A stretch of 64,000 nucleotides of DNA from Pseudonocardia benzenivorans CB1190 (GTDB lineage: Bacteria > Actinomycetota > Actinomycetes > Mycobacteriales > Pseudonocardiaceae), in contig NC_015312.1 of NCBI RefSeq assembly GCF_000196675.2, positions 3,534,001-3,598,000 of the forward strand. The letters run 5' to 3'. The notes under the pieces are model-generated. The model saw nothing but the letters and a program-made list of their open reading frames with translations. It was not told where the DNA came from and did not search any database. Made by a program: the position numbers and the translations under genes. Numbering within the stretch: position 1 is the stretch's first letter; each line of letters starts with the position of its first letter. This document shows positions 52,614 to 61,157 of the stretch, in pieces.

Positions 52614-54461
52614 TCACCAGCCCGCGAGATCGAGGACCTGGAAGGCCAGCCGCGCGGAGAGCAGCACGTCGAGGTCGGCCGGGTCGGTGCCGGTGAGCTC
52701 GCGGACGCGGCCCAACCGGTAGCGGACGGTGTTCTCGTGGACGTCGAGCGTCCTCGCCGTGGCCTGCACCTTGCCCTCGGCCGCCACGAACGCCCGCCAC
52801 GTCGTCAGCAGCGGTCCGTCGCCCGCCTCGTGGGCGCGCACGGGCGCGACCAGGTCGTGGGCGAACCGCAGGGCCTCCTTCACCTGCCCGCTGTTCATCA
52901 CGACCCGGAACAGACCCAGCTCGTCGACGGTGCGCACGCCCTCGCGCCACCCGAACGACGCGGCGAGCTCCTCGACCTCGCGCAGCTCGCGGTGCGCCCG
53001 CGGGAAGTCCGCCGCCGCCCTGCAGACCCGCGACACGACGGCGGTCCGCACGTCGAGCTGCGGGCCCAGCGACGCGACGACCTCCGCGACGTGGTCGCGC
53101 AGCTCGGCCGGCCCGCCGGCCCGCCCCCCGAGCCGCACGAGCACGACCACCGCTCCGGGCAGCCCGACCGCGGGCGGCTCGGCCCCGCCGAGCACCGCGG
53201 CGAAGCGGCGCACCACCAGCCCTCGTCCCGCCGACGCGCTCAGCTGCGAGACACCCCCGCCCACGGCGAGCCGGACGATCACGTGCGGCTCGGACAGGTC
53301 GATGCCGAACTGCGGCCCGCGGCGCAGCAGCTGCGCCTCGTCGCGCGTGCTGCGCAGCAGGTCGGACAGGAAGTCGTCGCGGGCCTGGCCCTCCGCCTCG
53401 ATCTGGCGCCGCTCGGAGAGGATCTGCAGGGCCAGCACCGTCGCGCCGCTCTCGGCCAGCTTGGCGTCCAGGTCGCTGAGACCACGGCCGACCTCGACGA
53501 CGGCCAGATAGCCGCCCGGCCGGCCCTCGATCGTCAACCGGGTCAGCTGGTGGCGGCGGCCGAACCCGACGGCCGGCAACATCGGCACGACCGTCGACGG
53601 CCGGCTCGCCGACAGTGCGGTCAGCGCCGTGCGCACCGCCGGGTGTTCGCGCGTGCGGCGGTCGAGCACGGGCGGCTCGGTCATCCGCAGCGCCGCCGGC
53701 GCCGCCCACGCCAGCACGCCGAACGCGTCGTCGTAGAGCACCACCGGTTTGGCGGCCAGCTCGCTGAGCATGGTGACGACGGCGCCGATGTCCGCGCCCT
53801 CGAGGACGGCATCGGTGAGCTTGTGGTGGACCGTCGCCAGGTAGCCGAGGACGTTCTTCTGCCGCACCACCTCGGCGGCCTTGGCGGCGAGCCGGCTGTT
53901 GAGCACCGCCTGCCGGATGAAGATCGCGGCGAGCCGGCCGAACAGCTCGGCCAGCCCGACGTCGTCGTCGGAGTAGGTGTGCTCCTCCTCGACGTTGTCG
54001 ACGAAGATCAGCCCGATGACGTCGCCGTCGAACACCAGCGGGACGCCGAGCATCGCGCGCACCCGCCAGTGCTCCATCGTGCGCCGGTGGGGGCGCGGGT
54101 CGGCGGGCACGTCGCTGATCAGCACCGGGCGCCGGGTCGCGATGACCTCCTGGCTGAACGCGTCACCGGCGATGCCGGCCTCCTGGGCCTGCACGGCCGC
54201 GGAGATGTCGCCCTCGATCTCGCAGTGGCCGGCCGCGCCGGTGAACCGGTCGCCCCGGCGCAGGTAGACCGAGCAGCGGTGCACGGCCAGCAACCGGCAC
54301 AGCTGCCGGCCGATGAGCTGCAGCAGGTCCTCCAGCCCGGGCGCGGTGATCGCCTCGGTGGTGATCTCCGCGAACGCGGCGATCACCTCGCGTTCCCGGC
54401 TGCGCGTGCGTGCCGATGCCACCCCCGACGGATGTGCCACCGAGCTCGTCACGCGCTCCAC
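52614..54461 (-). CDS. GAF-domain PucR/CdaR-type transcriptional regulator
   Basis: A 615-residue regulator. Residues 24-185 are a GAF sensor (LLQLIGRQLCRLLAVHRCSVYL, LGVPLVFDGDVIGLIFVDN), followed by a central domain (about 210-500), and a C-terminal PucR helix-turn-helix (VQATARTLDVHENTVRYRLGRVRELTG). This class activates catabolic genes on a small ligand. It is the last gene of an eight-gene minus-strand cluster of catabolic enzymes and probably controls it. The start may be any of several near 54461. Confidence 0.9.
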   Translation of the reverse strand: MERVTSSVAHPSGVASARTRSREREVIAAFAEITTEAITAPGLEDLLQLIGRQLCRLLAVHRCSVYLRRGDRFTGAAGHCEIEGDISAAVQAQEAGIAGDAFSQEVIATRRPVLISDVPADPRPHRRTMEHWRVRAMLGVPLVFDGDVIGLIFVDNVEEEHTYSDDDVGLAELFGRLAAIFIRQAVLNSRLAAKAAEVVRQKNVLGYLATVHHKLTDAVLEGADIGAVVTMLSELAAKPVVLYDDAFGVLAWAAPAALRMTEPPVLDRRTREHPAVRTALTALSASRPSTVVPMLPAVGFGRRHQLTRLTIEGRPGGYLAVVEVGRGLSDLDAKLAESGATVLALQILSERRQIEAEGQARDDFLSDLLRSTRDEAQLLRRGPQFGIDLSEPHVIVRLAVGGGVSQLSASAGRGLVVRRFAAVLGGAEPPAVGLPGAVVVLVRLGGRAGGPAELRDHVAEVVASLGPQLDVRTAVVSRVCRAAADFPRAHRELREVEELAASFGWREGVRTVDELGLFRVVMNSGQVKEALRFAHDLVAPVRAHEAGDGPLLTTWRAFVAAEGKVQATARTLDVHENTVRYRLGRVRELTGTDPADLDVLLSARLAFQVLDLAGW

Positions 54462-54556
54462 CTCCGACGTCCGGGGACCGGCCGCGATCCAGTCTGCCTG
54501 CGGCGCCGCCGGGACGGAAACGCCGTGCCGCGCCCGTCCCGGCGACCGCGCGCCGC

Positions 54557-55648
54557 TCAGACCGTGGCGCCGGTGCGCGCCTTCATCTTCTGCAGCTGCG
54601 GCACGACCTTCTCGCCGAACAGCTTCATGCTCGCGTGCACCTTGTCGTAGGGCAGTCCGGCGTAGGAGAAGGCGAGGTTGGCCATGAAGTCGCCCATGGC
54701 GTCGCGACGCTCCTCGTACTTGCCGATGATCTGCTCGGGCGTGCCGTAGACGTTGGCGTCGACATAGGCGTTGGCCGCCACCTCCATCCCGGCCTCGCGG
54801 ATCATGTCCGCGCCGACCTGGTAGGTCTCGTAGCCCTTGGTCTCGCGCCAGTGCTTGCCCGCGAAGTCGTAGTGCTTGATCACCGACAGGAAGTACTTGG
54901 AGATGTACTCCGTCGCGACCGCCTTGGCCTCGTCCGGGTCCTCGTGGCAGTAGGTGAAGTCCTGCAGCAGCGGCGGGCCGGGCTCGGTGCCGTGCTTGGC
55001 GCGGTGCAGCTCACGCCACCGGTTGACGGCCTCGGCATGGGTCGCGGTGTCGTACTGCATGAACGTCATGAGCTGGGCGCCGAGGTCGGCCACGACGGGG
55101 ATCGAGTCCGGGGACATCGCGACCCCGAACAGCCGCCCGTCCCAGCTGCGGTCGGGGCTCGGCGCCGGCCGCACGTTCACCCGGGCCTGCTTGTAGATGG
55201 GCCCGTCGTTCTCGACGTGCCCGTTGCGCAGCCCCCGGATGATGACGTCGGCGGCCTCGTTGAACCGAGGGCGGGCCTCGTCCATCGGCGTGTTGAAGCC
55301 CTCGTACTCCATCTTCGCCAGGCCGCGGCCCATCCCGAGCAGCACGCGGCCGCCGGAGAGGTGGTCGAGCATGACGGTCTTCTCGACGACCCGCAGCGGG
55401 TCGTTCCAGGGCAGGATGACCGCCCCGGTCCCCAGTTTCACCCGGGACGTTCGCGCCGCCAGGTAGGTCATGATCTGCAGGTTGTCCGGGCACATCGAGT
55501 AGTCGTCGAAGTGGTGCTCGGCCGACCACACCGAGTCGAACCCGTACTGCTCGGCGAGCACGCCGAGCTCCATGTCGCTGGTGAAGACCTCCTCGTCGCT
55601 CATGTCCTCGAACCAGTTCTGGAACACGAGCAGCACACCGACGTCCAT
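54557..55648 (-). CDS. LLM-class flavin-dependent oxidoreductase (second in cluster)
   Basis: A 363-residue luciferase-like enzyme: LLVFQNWFEDMSDEEVFTSD, SVWSAEHHFDDYSMCPDNLQ (the EHHF signature), VKLGTGAVILPWNDPLRVVE, GGRVLLGMGRGLAKMEYEGFN. It acts with reduced flavin from a separate reductase. Members include Baeyer-Villiger type II oxygenases and alkane or sulfonate oxygenases. It follows the SDR gene by about 50 bases on the same strand. Confidence 0.9.
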   Translation of the reverse strand: MDVGVLLVFQNWFEDMSDEEVFTSDMELGVLAEQYGFDSVWSAEHHFDDYSMCPDNLQIMTYLAARTSRVKLGTGAVILPWNDPLRVVEKTVMLDHLSGGRVLLGMGRGLAKMEYEGFNTPMDEARPRFNEAADVIIRGLRNGHVENDGPIYKQARVNVRPAPSPDRSWDGRLFGVAMSPDSIPVVADLGAQLMTFMQYDTATHAEAVNRWRELHRAKHGTEPGPPLLQDFTYCHEDPDEAKAVATEYISKYFLSVIKHYDFAGKHWRETKGYETYQVGADMIREAGMEVAANAYVDANVYGTPEQIIGKYEERRDAMGDFMANLAFSYAGLPYDKVHASMKLFGEKVVPQLQKMKARTGATV

Positions 55649-55700
55649 GACTCTCCTTTGCTGGGGTGACAGTTCTTCGTTGACGTGTCGTGGACCGGCG

Positions 55701-56417
55701 TCAGCGGGCGAGTCCGCCGAACGAGGCCAGCAGGCCGCCGTCGACCGGGACGACGGCGCCGGTCATGTAGGTCGCCCCGGCCACGGCGACGACCACGTCG
55801 GCGATCTCCTCGGGATCGCCGACCCGCCCCGCGGGGATGGCCGCGAGGATCCGTTCGCGGGCCGGTCCGCTCAGCCCCGCCGTCATGTCGGTCTCCACGA
55901 AACCCGGTACGACGAGGTTGACCCGCACCTGCGCGGGCGCCAGCTCGACCGCGAGCACCTGGGTCAGGCCGCTGAGCCCGGCCTTCGCCGCGCCGTAGGC
56001 GGCGTCGCCGGGGAAGCCGCGGAACCCGACGACGGCGCCGACGTTGACGATCGCCGCTCCCGGCGACAGCCGCCCCACCACGGCGCGGCAGATCTCGAAG
56101 GCCCCGGTCAGGTTGGTGGCCACGACCTCGTCCCACGCCTCCCGGCTGAGGCTGGAGACCCGCCCGCCGCGGTGCGCGCCCGCGCAGTTCACCACCACGT
56201 CGGGGCCACCCAGCTCGTCGGCGACGCGGGCGACCGCCGCGGCCACGTCCTCGCTGCTGGTGACGTCGCACGGGATCTCCCGGACGAGGTCGGGCACCGC
56301 GTACGGGGTGGTCGCGGGTCCGCGGGCCAGCACGGCGACATGCCCGCCGGCCTTCGCGACCTTGTCGACGACGGCCTTGCCGATACCGCGGGACCCGCCC
56401 GTGACGAGCCAGGTCAT
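55701..56417 (-). CDS. SDR oxidoreductase lacking the usual catalytic Ser
   Basis: A 238-residue FabG-like protein: TGGSRGIG (6-13), NCAGAHRGG, and the active-site Tyr141 and Lys145 in YGAAKAG. The position 13 residues before Tyr, Ser in FabG (IGSVVG), is Ala128 here (VGAVVG). The activity may be changed or lost. It is coupled to the hydrolase gene (ATGA overlap). The likely role is hydroxyl/ketone interconversion in the pathway; substrate unknown. Confidence 0.9.
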   Translation of the reverse strand: MTWLVTGGSRGIGKAVVDKVAKAGGHVAVLARGPATTPYAVPDLVREIPCDVTSSEDVAAAVARVADELGGPDVVVNCAGAHRGGRVSSLSREAWDEVVATNLTGAFEICRAVVGRLSPGAAIVNVGAVVGFRGFPGDAAYGAAKAGLSGLTQVLAVELAPAQVRVNLVVPGFVETDMTAGLSGPARERILAAIPAGRVGDPEEIADVVVAVAGATYMTGAVVPVDGGLLASFGGLAR

Positions 56418-57214
56418 CGCTTGAGGTGACCGAGGAGCTCGACCAGGTAGCGGTCGCGCTCCTCGAGGAACGGCGCGTGCCCGCTCGCGTCGAACGCGAC
56501 CAGCCGGGCGTCGGGGATCAACGCCGCGGCGGCCTCGGCGCCGTCGAACGGGACGAACGCGTCCTGGCGGCCGTGCAGCAGCAGCACCGGAACGGCCAGC
56601 CCGCGCAGCAGGTCGCGCTGGTCGGTCGAGGCGAGGTCGCGCAGCGAGTCGTCGACCCGCGGCCCGGCCGCCATGAACATGGCCCACATCCAGTTGTTCA
56701 CGTCGTCGCCGACCGGGACGGCGCAGACCGCCTGGGTGACCCCGCGGAACGTCGACGCCCGGTCCGCCGCGGCCGCCCCCAGCACGCCCTCCACGTCGTC
56801 GGTGGTCCCGCCGTGGGGCCAGTCCGGCGCCGCGGTGTAGCGCGGGGTGGCGCCGCCGGTGAGGACCAGCCCGCCGGCGGCGTCGCCGAGCCGCGCGACG
56901 GCGGCCGCCGCGACGGCACCGCCGAGGGACCAGCCGTTGACCACCGGGTGGTCCAGCCCCAGGTGCTCGCACACGGCGACGACGTCACCTGCCATCGCGT
57001 CGATCGACACGTCGGCGAAGTCGAGGTCGGAGCGGCCGCAGCAGCGCAGGTCGAGCACGACGACCTCGTGCCCCGCGCTGCGCAGCGCCGGCGCGACGGT
57101 GTCCCAGCAGCGCCCGTTGACCGCCCAGCCGTGCACGAGCACGACGGGGGTGCCGGTGCCGGAATGGTGCTCGAAGTAGATCCGGTGGGATCCCTCGACG
57201 TCGAGATGGGCCAT
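56414..57214 (-). CDS. Alpha/beta-hydrolase (esterase/lactonase-type)
   Basis: A 266-residue hydrolase: VVLVHGWAVNGRCWD (oxyanion), NGWSLGGAVAAAAVARL (nucleophile elbow with Ser), LLLHGRQDAFVPF (Asp) and DASGHAPFLEE (His). Such enzymes hydrolyse esters, lactones or ring-cleavage products. It starts 2 bases after the acyl-CoA synthetase stop and overlaps the SDR start. Confidence 0.92.
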   Translation of the reverse strand: MAHLDVEGSHRIYFEHHSGTGTPVVLVHGWAVNGRCWDTVAPALRSAGHEVVVLDLRCCGRSDLDFADVSIDAMAGDVVAVCEHLGLDHPVVNGWSLGGAVAAAAVARLGDAAGGLVLTGGATPRYTAAPDWPHGGTTDDVEGVLGAAAADRASTFRGVTQAVCAVPVGDDVNNWMWAMFMAAGPRVDDSLRDLASTDQRDLLRGLAVPVLLLHGRQDAFVPFDGAEAAAALIPDARLVAFDASGHAPFLEERDRYLVELLGHLKR

Positions 57215-57216
57215 GG

Positions 57217-58845
57217 TCAGCTCCTCACTGGACGGGTGACGGGGGGTCGCTCGGGGGCCGCGGCGCCGAACCGGCTCCGCAGCGCCCGCTTGTCGATCTT
57301 GCCGACGCTCGTGCGCGGCAGCGCGGCGACGAACTCGACGCGCTCGGGCAGCCACCAGCGCGGCACCTGCTCCGCCAGGTGGGCCCGCAGCTCCTCCCCG
57401 GTCGGGGCGGTGTCCGCCGCGGCGACGACGACGGCCAGCGGCCGTTCCTGCCAGCGCTCGTGGGGTACCGCGACGACGGCGGCCTCGCGGACCCCGGGGT
57501 GGGTGAGCACCGCCTGCTCGAGCGCGGCCGAACTGATCCACTCGCCGCCGCTCTTGATCAGGTCCTTGGCCCGGTCGACGATCCGCAGGTAGCCGTCGGG
57601 ATCGATGGTCGCGACGTCCCCGGTCCGCAGCCAGCCGTCGACGAACGACTCGGGTCGCTCGTCGCGGTAGTAGCGGTCGGCCACCCACGGCCCGCGCAGC
57701 AGCAGCTCGCCGGTGGCGACGCCGTCGTGCGGGACGTCGCGCAGGTCCCCGGTCGGCAGGGCGTCGGGGTCGACGAGCCGCCACTGCAGACCCGGCAGCA
57801 GCCGGCCCTGGGTGCGCACGGCGGCCCGGCGGGCGGCGGGATCGGCCTCGGCCGCCGGGGTCGGCCGGGAGAACGTGCCCATCGGCGAGATCTCGGTCAT
57901 CCCCCAGCCCTGGAACGTCGGCACCCCCAGCGCGTCGAGCGCGCGCAGCAGCTCGTCGGACGGCGGGGAGCCGCCGAGCACGAGCGCGCGCAGGCCGTGC
58001 AGGTCGGTGCCGGTGGCCCGGGCGTGCGCGACCAGGTCGACCGCGACGGTCGGCACCATCCCGGTGTAGGTCACCCGCTCGCCCGTGATCGCCGCGGCGA
58101 GGTCGGCCACCGACGGGTGCGGGCCGGGCAGCACCTGGGTCGCGCCCGCCATCAGCGCCGCGAACGGGATGCCCCACGCGTTGGCGTGGAACATCGGCAC
58201 GACGTGCAGCACGGTGTCGCGTTCGCTGATCGCGTGCCCGTCGGCCAGGCACGCCGCGAACGTGTGCAGGAACAGCGCGCGGTGGCTGTAGCCGACCCCC
58301 TTCGGGGTGCCCGTCGTGCCGGAGGTGTAGCAGAGCGCGGCGAGGTCGTCCTCGGCGACAGGCGGTGGCCCGGTGACCGGCTCCCCGCCGGCCACCAGAT
58401 CCTCGTAGGCCAGCGTGCCGGGTCCGGCGTCGCCGTCGGTGACGACGACACGCATCTCCGGCCGTGCCCGCCGGGCCCGCTCGACCTGCGGGAGCAGCGA
58501 CGTGTCGACGACCAGCACGGTGTCCTCGGCGTGCCCGACGACATGGCCGATCTCGTCGGGACCGAGCCGGAGGTTGACGGTGTGCAGCACACCACCGGCC
58601 AACGGCACCGCCGAGTACAGCTCCAGGTGCCGGTGGTGGTTCCAGCAGCACGTCGCGACCCGGTCCCCCGGCCGCACGCCCAGCTCCACCAGCGCTCCGG
58701 CCAGCCGCCGGACCCGGCGGGCGTGGTCGCGGTAGGTGCTGCGGTGCACCTCCCGCCCGCCGTCGTACCCGACGACCTCGGTGCCACCGAACATCTGCTC
58801 CGCCCGGTCGAGGAAACCGGTGATCAGCAGCGGGTGCCGCGTCAT
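57217..58845 (-). CDS. Acyl-CoA synthetase (AMP-forming)
   Basis: A 542-residue ANL-family ligase: P-loop YTSGTTGTPKGVGYSHRAL, FQGWGMTEISPMGTFSRP (A5), GELLLRGPWVADRYYRDE, FVDGWLRTGDVATIDPDGY (A7), and KSGGEWISS with LPRTSVGKIDKRALR (A10 Lys). It would activate a carboxylic acid made by the hydrolase to its CoA ester. The ATG at 58845 is preferred to the GTG at 58857, with GTGAGGG upstream. 34 bases after the LLM gene. Confidence 0.93.
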   Translation of the reverse strand: MTRHPLLITGFLDRAEQMFGGTEVVGYDGGREVHRSTYRDHARRVRRLAGALVELGVRPGDRVATCCWNHHRHLELYSAVPLAGGVLHTVNLRLGPDEIGHVVGHAEDTVLVVDTSLLPQVERARRARPEMRVVVTDGDAGPGTLAYEDLVAGGEPVTGPPPVAEDDLAALCYTSGTTGTPKGVGYSHRALFLHTFAACLADGHAISERDTVLHVVPMFHANAWGIPFAALMAGATQVLPGPHPSVADLAAAITGERVTYTGMVPTVAVDLVAHARATGTDLHGLRALVLGGSPPSDELLRALDALGVPTFQGWGMTEISPMGTFSRPTPAAEADPAARRAAVRTQGRLLPGLQWRLVDPDALPTGDLRDVPHDGVATGELLLRGPWVADRYYRDERPESFVDGWLRTGDVATIDPDGYLRIVDRAKDLIKSGGEWISSAALEQAVLTHPGVREAAVVAVPHERWQERPLAVVVAAADTAPTGEELRAHLAEQVPRWWLPERVEFVAALPRTSVGKIDKRALRSRFGAAAPERPPVTRPVRS

Positions 58846-58879
58846 CGGGGCCCTCACCCGCTCATCACTGCTCGCCCGC

Positions 58880-59917
58880 TCACCGGATCGCGGGCTCGCG
58901 GGCCGCGGCCAGCCGCTCCCGGACCTGCGGGACGACCTTCTCGGCCAGCAGCTCGATCCGGGCGTTGCCGCTCTCCACGCTCTCCCCCGGCAGCTGGGCC
59001 CAGAAGTGCACGTCGTCGATCTCGGGACGGTCGAGCAGCATCCGGGTCAGCTCGTCGACCGCGGTGGCCGGGTCCCACAGCGTGTAGGCACCCGCGGCGA
59101 CGATCTGGTCCGCGTCGGCGAACGTCGGGACCTGCTCGGGCGGGCCGAACGCACCCCAGCCGATGTACTCGTTGAGCTGGTAGAGGGCGTGCTGCCCGAT
59201 GCGGGCCCACTCGCGCTCCGGGTCGTCGGCGATGACGGCCCACTGGCCGGCCATGATCCGGCCACGCTCGACGGGGGTGTCGTGCCGGGCCAGCGCGTCG
59301 ACGTAGCTCTGGTGGTGATGGTTCTGGGTGCTGAGGAACCCGTCGCCCAGGCGCGCGGCGCGGTCGATCGCCACATCGGCCATCGCGCCGATGAGCAGCC
59401 GCGGGGTCTGCTCCGGCACCGGGGTCACCGGCACGCCGGGGAAGCTGAAGCGGCGGCCCTCGAACGGCTCGTCCGAACCCGACCACGCGCGCCGGATGAG
59501 TGCGATGCCCTCCTCGAACAGGCTCGGCCGGTGCCGCAGGTCGCGGCCGAACGCGGCGAACTCCCGCCCCCAGTAGCCGAGCCCGACGCCCAGGTCGAAC
59601 CGGCCACCGGTGAGCAACGAGACCGTGGCGGCGTCCTCGGCCACCCGGACGGGGTCGTGCAGCGGCAGCACGATCAGGTTGGTCCCGATCCGCATCGTCG
59701 ACGTCCGTTCACCGACGGCGCCGGCCAGGGTGAACGGCGACGGCGTGTAGCCGTCGTCGCAGAAGTGGTGCTCGGTCAGCCAGACCGAGTCCAGCCCGAG
59801 CCGCTCGGCCCAGGCGATCTGGTCCAGCGACTCGCGGTAGACCGAGCTGAACGGACGCCGCCAGGCGGCGGGATTGCGGAAGTCGTACCAGAGGCCGAAG
59901 TTGCAGCCGTCTCTCAC
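58880..59917 (-). CDS. LLM-class flavin-dependent oxidoreductase (first in cluster)
   Basis: A 345-residue luciferase-like enzyme: CNFGLWYDFRNPAAWRRPFS, SVWLTEHHFCDDGYTPSPF (EHHF), TNLIVLPLHDPVRVAEDAAT, GGRFDLGVGLGYWGREFAAFG. It uses reduced flavin and may be an oxygenase of the Baeyer-Villiger type. GTG with GAGGGAG before it; the longer frame is not supported. It precedes the acyl-CoA synthetase. The 139-base space upstream of it may hold an internal promoter. Confidence 0.9.
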   Translation of the reverse strand: MRDGCNFGLWYDFRNPAAWRRPFSSVYRESLDQIAWAERLGLDSVWLTEHHFCDDGYTPSPFTLAGAVGERTSTMRIGTNLIVLPLHDPVRVAEDAATVSLLTGGRFDLGVGLGYWGREFAAFGRDLRHRPSLFEEGIALIRRAWSGSDEPFEGRRFSFPGVPVTPVPEQTPRLLIGAMADVAIDRAARLGDGFLSTQNHHHQSYVDALARHDTPVERGRIMAGQWAVIADDPEREWARIGQHALYQLNEYIGWGAFGPPEQVPTFADADQIVAAGAYTLWDPATAVDELTRMLLDRPEIDDVHFWAQLPGESVESGNARIELLAEKVVPQVRERLAAAREPAIR

Positions 59918-60056
59918 GGGGGGCTCCCTCGTCGGTGCGCGTCGTCGCGCAGCGGATCGAGTCGGTGACGCGCCGAGCATGGTCGACGGGCGACGCCCGT
60001 CACAGTGCCGTGTCGTCGGGGTGTTGTGGCTCTCCACAAACGCGCGAGGCGGCCGC

Positions 60057-61157
60057 TCACCGACGCCCGACGGCCAGTCCGGCACACGCCATCGCCTCGT
60101 CGAGCAGCGCGGGCACGTCGTGCTCCAGCGCGGCGGCGTACGGGGTGTCGAGCACGCCCGACCGGTACTGCGCGTAAGCGCCCTCGACGATCGCGGCGAG
60201 CTTGTAGAGCGCCAGCACCCGGTAGTAGGCGAGGTCGCCGACGGGCCGGCCCGTCGCACGCTCGTAACGGTCGAGCAGATGCTCGCGCGGCGGTGCTCCG
60301 GGCAGCCGCGACACGCCCTGCACCGCGGGCATCGCGACCGTCGCGCACGGCCGGTCACCCCAGAACGCGAGCAACAGCCCCACGTCCAGCAACGGGTCGC
60401 CGACGGTCGCCAGCTCCCAGTCGATCACGCCCCGCAACCGCGGCGCGGCCGCGGCGAACAGGCAGTTGTCCAGGTGGAAGTCCCCGTGCAGCAACCCGGT
60501 CGGCGAGGCGTCGGGCAGCCGATCGGTCAACCATCGGGCCAACGGCCCCATCGCCGGCAACGGTCGGCACGCGGTCTGCTCCCACTGCGCGTACCAGCGG
60601 CCCGGCTGGCGGCGCAGGAAACCGTCGGGCCTGCCGAATCCGGTCAGCCCGACCGCGGCCGGGTCGACGCGGTGCAGGGCGGCGAGGGCGTCGACGAGGT
60701 CGTCGGCGGCGGCGGTCAGCGCGCCCGGATGCGCCGCCCAGCCCGGCGGGACGGTGTCGGTGACCGACAGCGCGTCCCCGACGTGCTCCATGACCAGGAA
60801 CGGGGCGCCCGCCACGGCCGGGTCCTCGCACAACGCGATCGGTCGCGGGACCGGGACCGCCGTCCCGTGCAGGGCCGTGAGCAGCCGGAACTCGCGCGCG
60901 ACGCCGTGTGCCGACGACGACACGGCCGCCCGCGGCGGGCGCCGCAGGACGTAGCGCCGCCCGTCGCCGCCGCGCAGCAGGTGCGTCTCGTTGGAGTTCC
61001 CGCCGGCCAGCGGCGCGCTCCGCCACGGCCCCTGGGCCCCGACGTGCCGGTCGAGCCAGCGCGCCAGCGGCGCCGCGACGTCGGCCACCGCGCCACCGCG
61101 CTCGCGCGGTGTCGGCGTCGTGCTCGCGGGCCCGCGCAGTGGAGACCGGCCGCTCAC
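60057..61157 (-). CDS. APH-family kinase (acyl-CoA kinase-like)
   Basis: A 366-residue phosphotransferase of the APH fold: SNETHLLRGGDGRRYVLRRPP (nucleotide Lys/Arg region), VPVPRPIALCEDPAVAGAPFL, catalytic loop LLHGDFHLDNCLF, and metal Asp in GVIDWELATVGDP. Members beside acyl-CoA dehydrogenases (ACAD10/11 and LvaA types) phosphorylate hydroxyacyl-CoAs. Its GTG overlaps the dehydrogenase stop (GTGA), so the two proteins are made together. That makes a hydroxyacyl-CoA kinase role more likely than antibiotic resistance. Confidence 0.9.
   Translation of the reverse strand: MSGRSPLRGPASTTPTPRERGGAVADVAAPLARWLDRHVGAQGPWRSAPLAGGNSNETHLLRGGDGRRYVLRRPPRAAVSSSAHGVAREFRLLTALHGTAVPVPRPIALCEDPAVAGAPFLVMEHVGDALSVTDTVPPGWAAHPGALTAAADDLVDALAALHRVDPAAVGLTGFGRPDGFLRRQPGRWYAQWEQTACRPLPAMGPLARWLTDRLPDASPTGLLHGDFHLDNCLFAAAAPRLRGVIDWELATVGDPLLDVGLLLAFWGDRPCATVAMPAVQGVSRLPGAPPREHLLDRYERATGRPVGDLAYYRVLALYKLAAIVEGAYAQYRSGVLDTPYAAALEHDVPALLDEAMACAGLAVGRR

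Noticed and set aside
60057..61157. Aminoglycoside resistance gene
   Set aside because: The APH fold is real, but its overlap with an acyl-CoA dehydrogenase and its place in a catabolic cluster favour a metabolic kinase.
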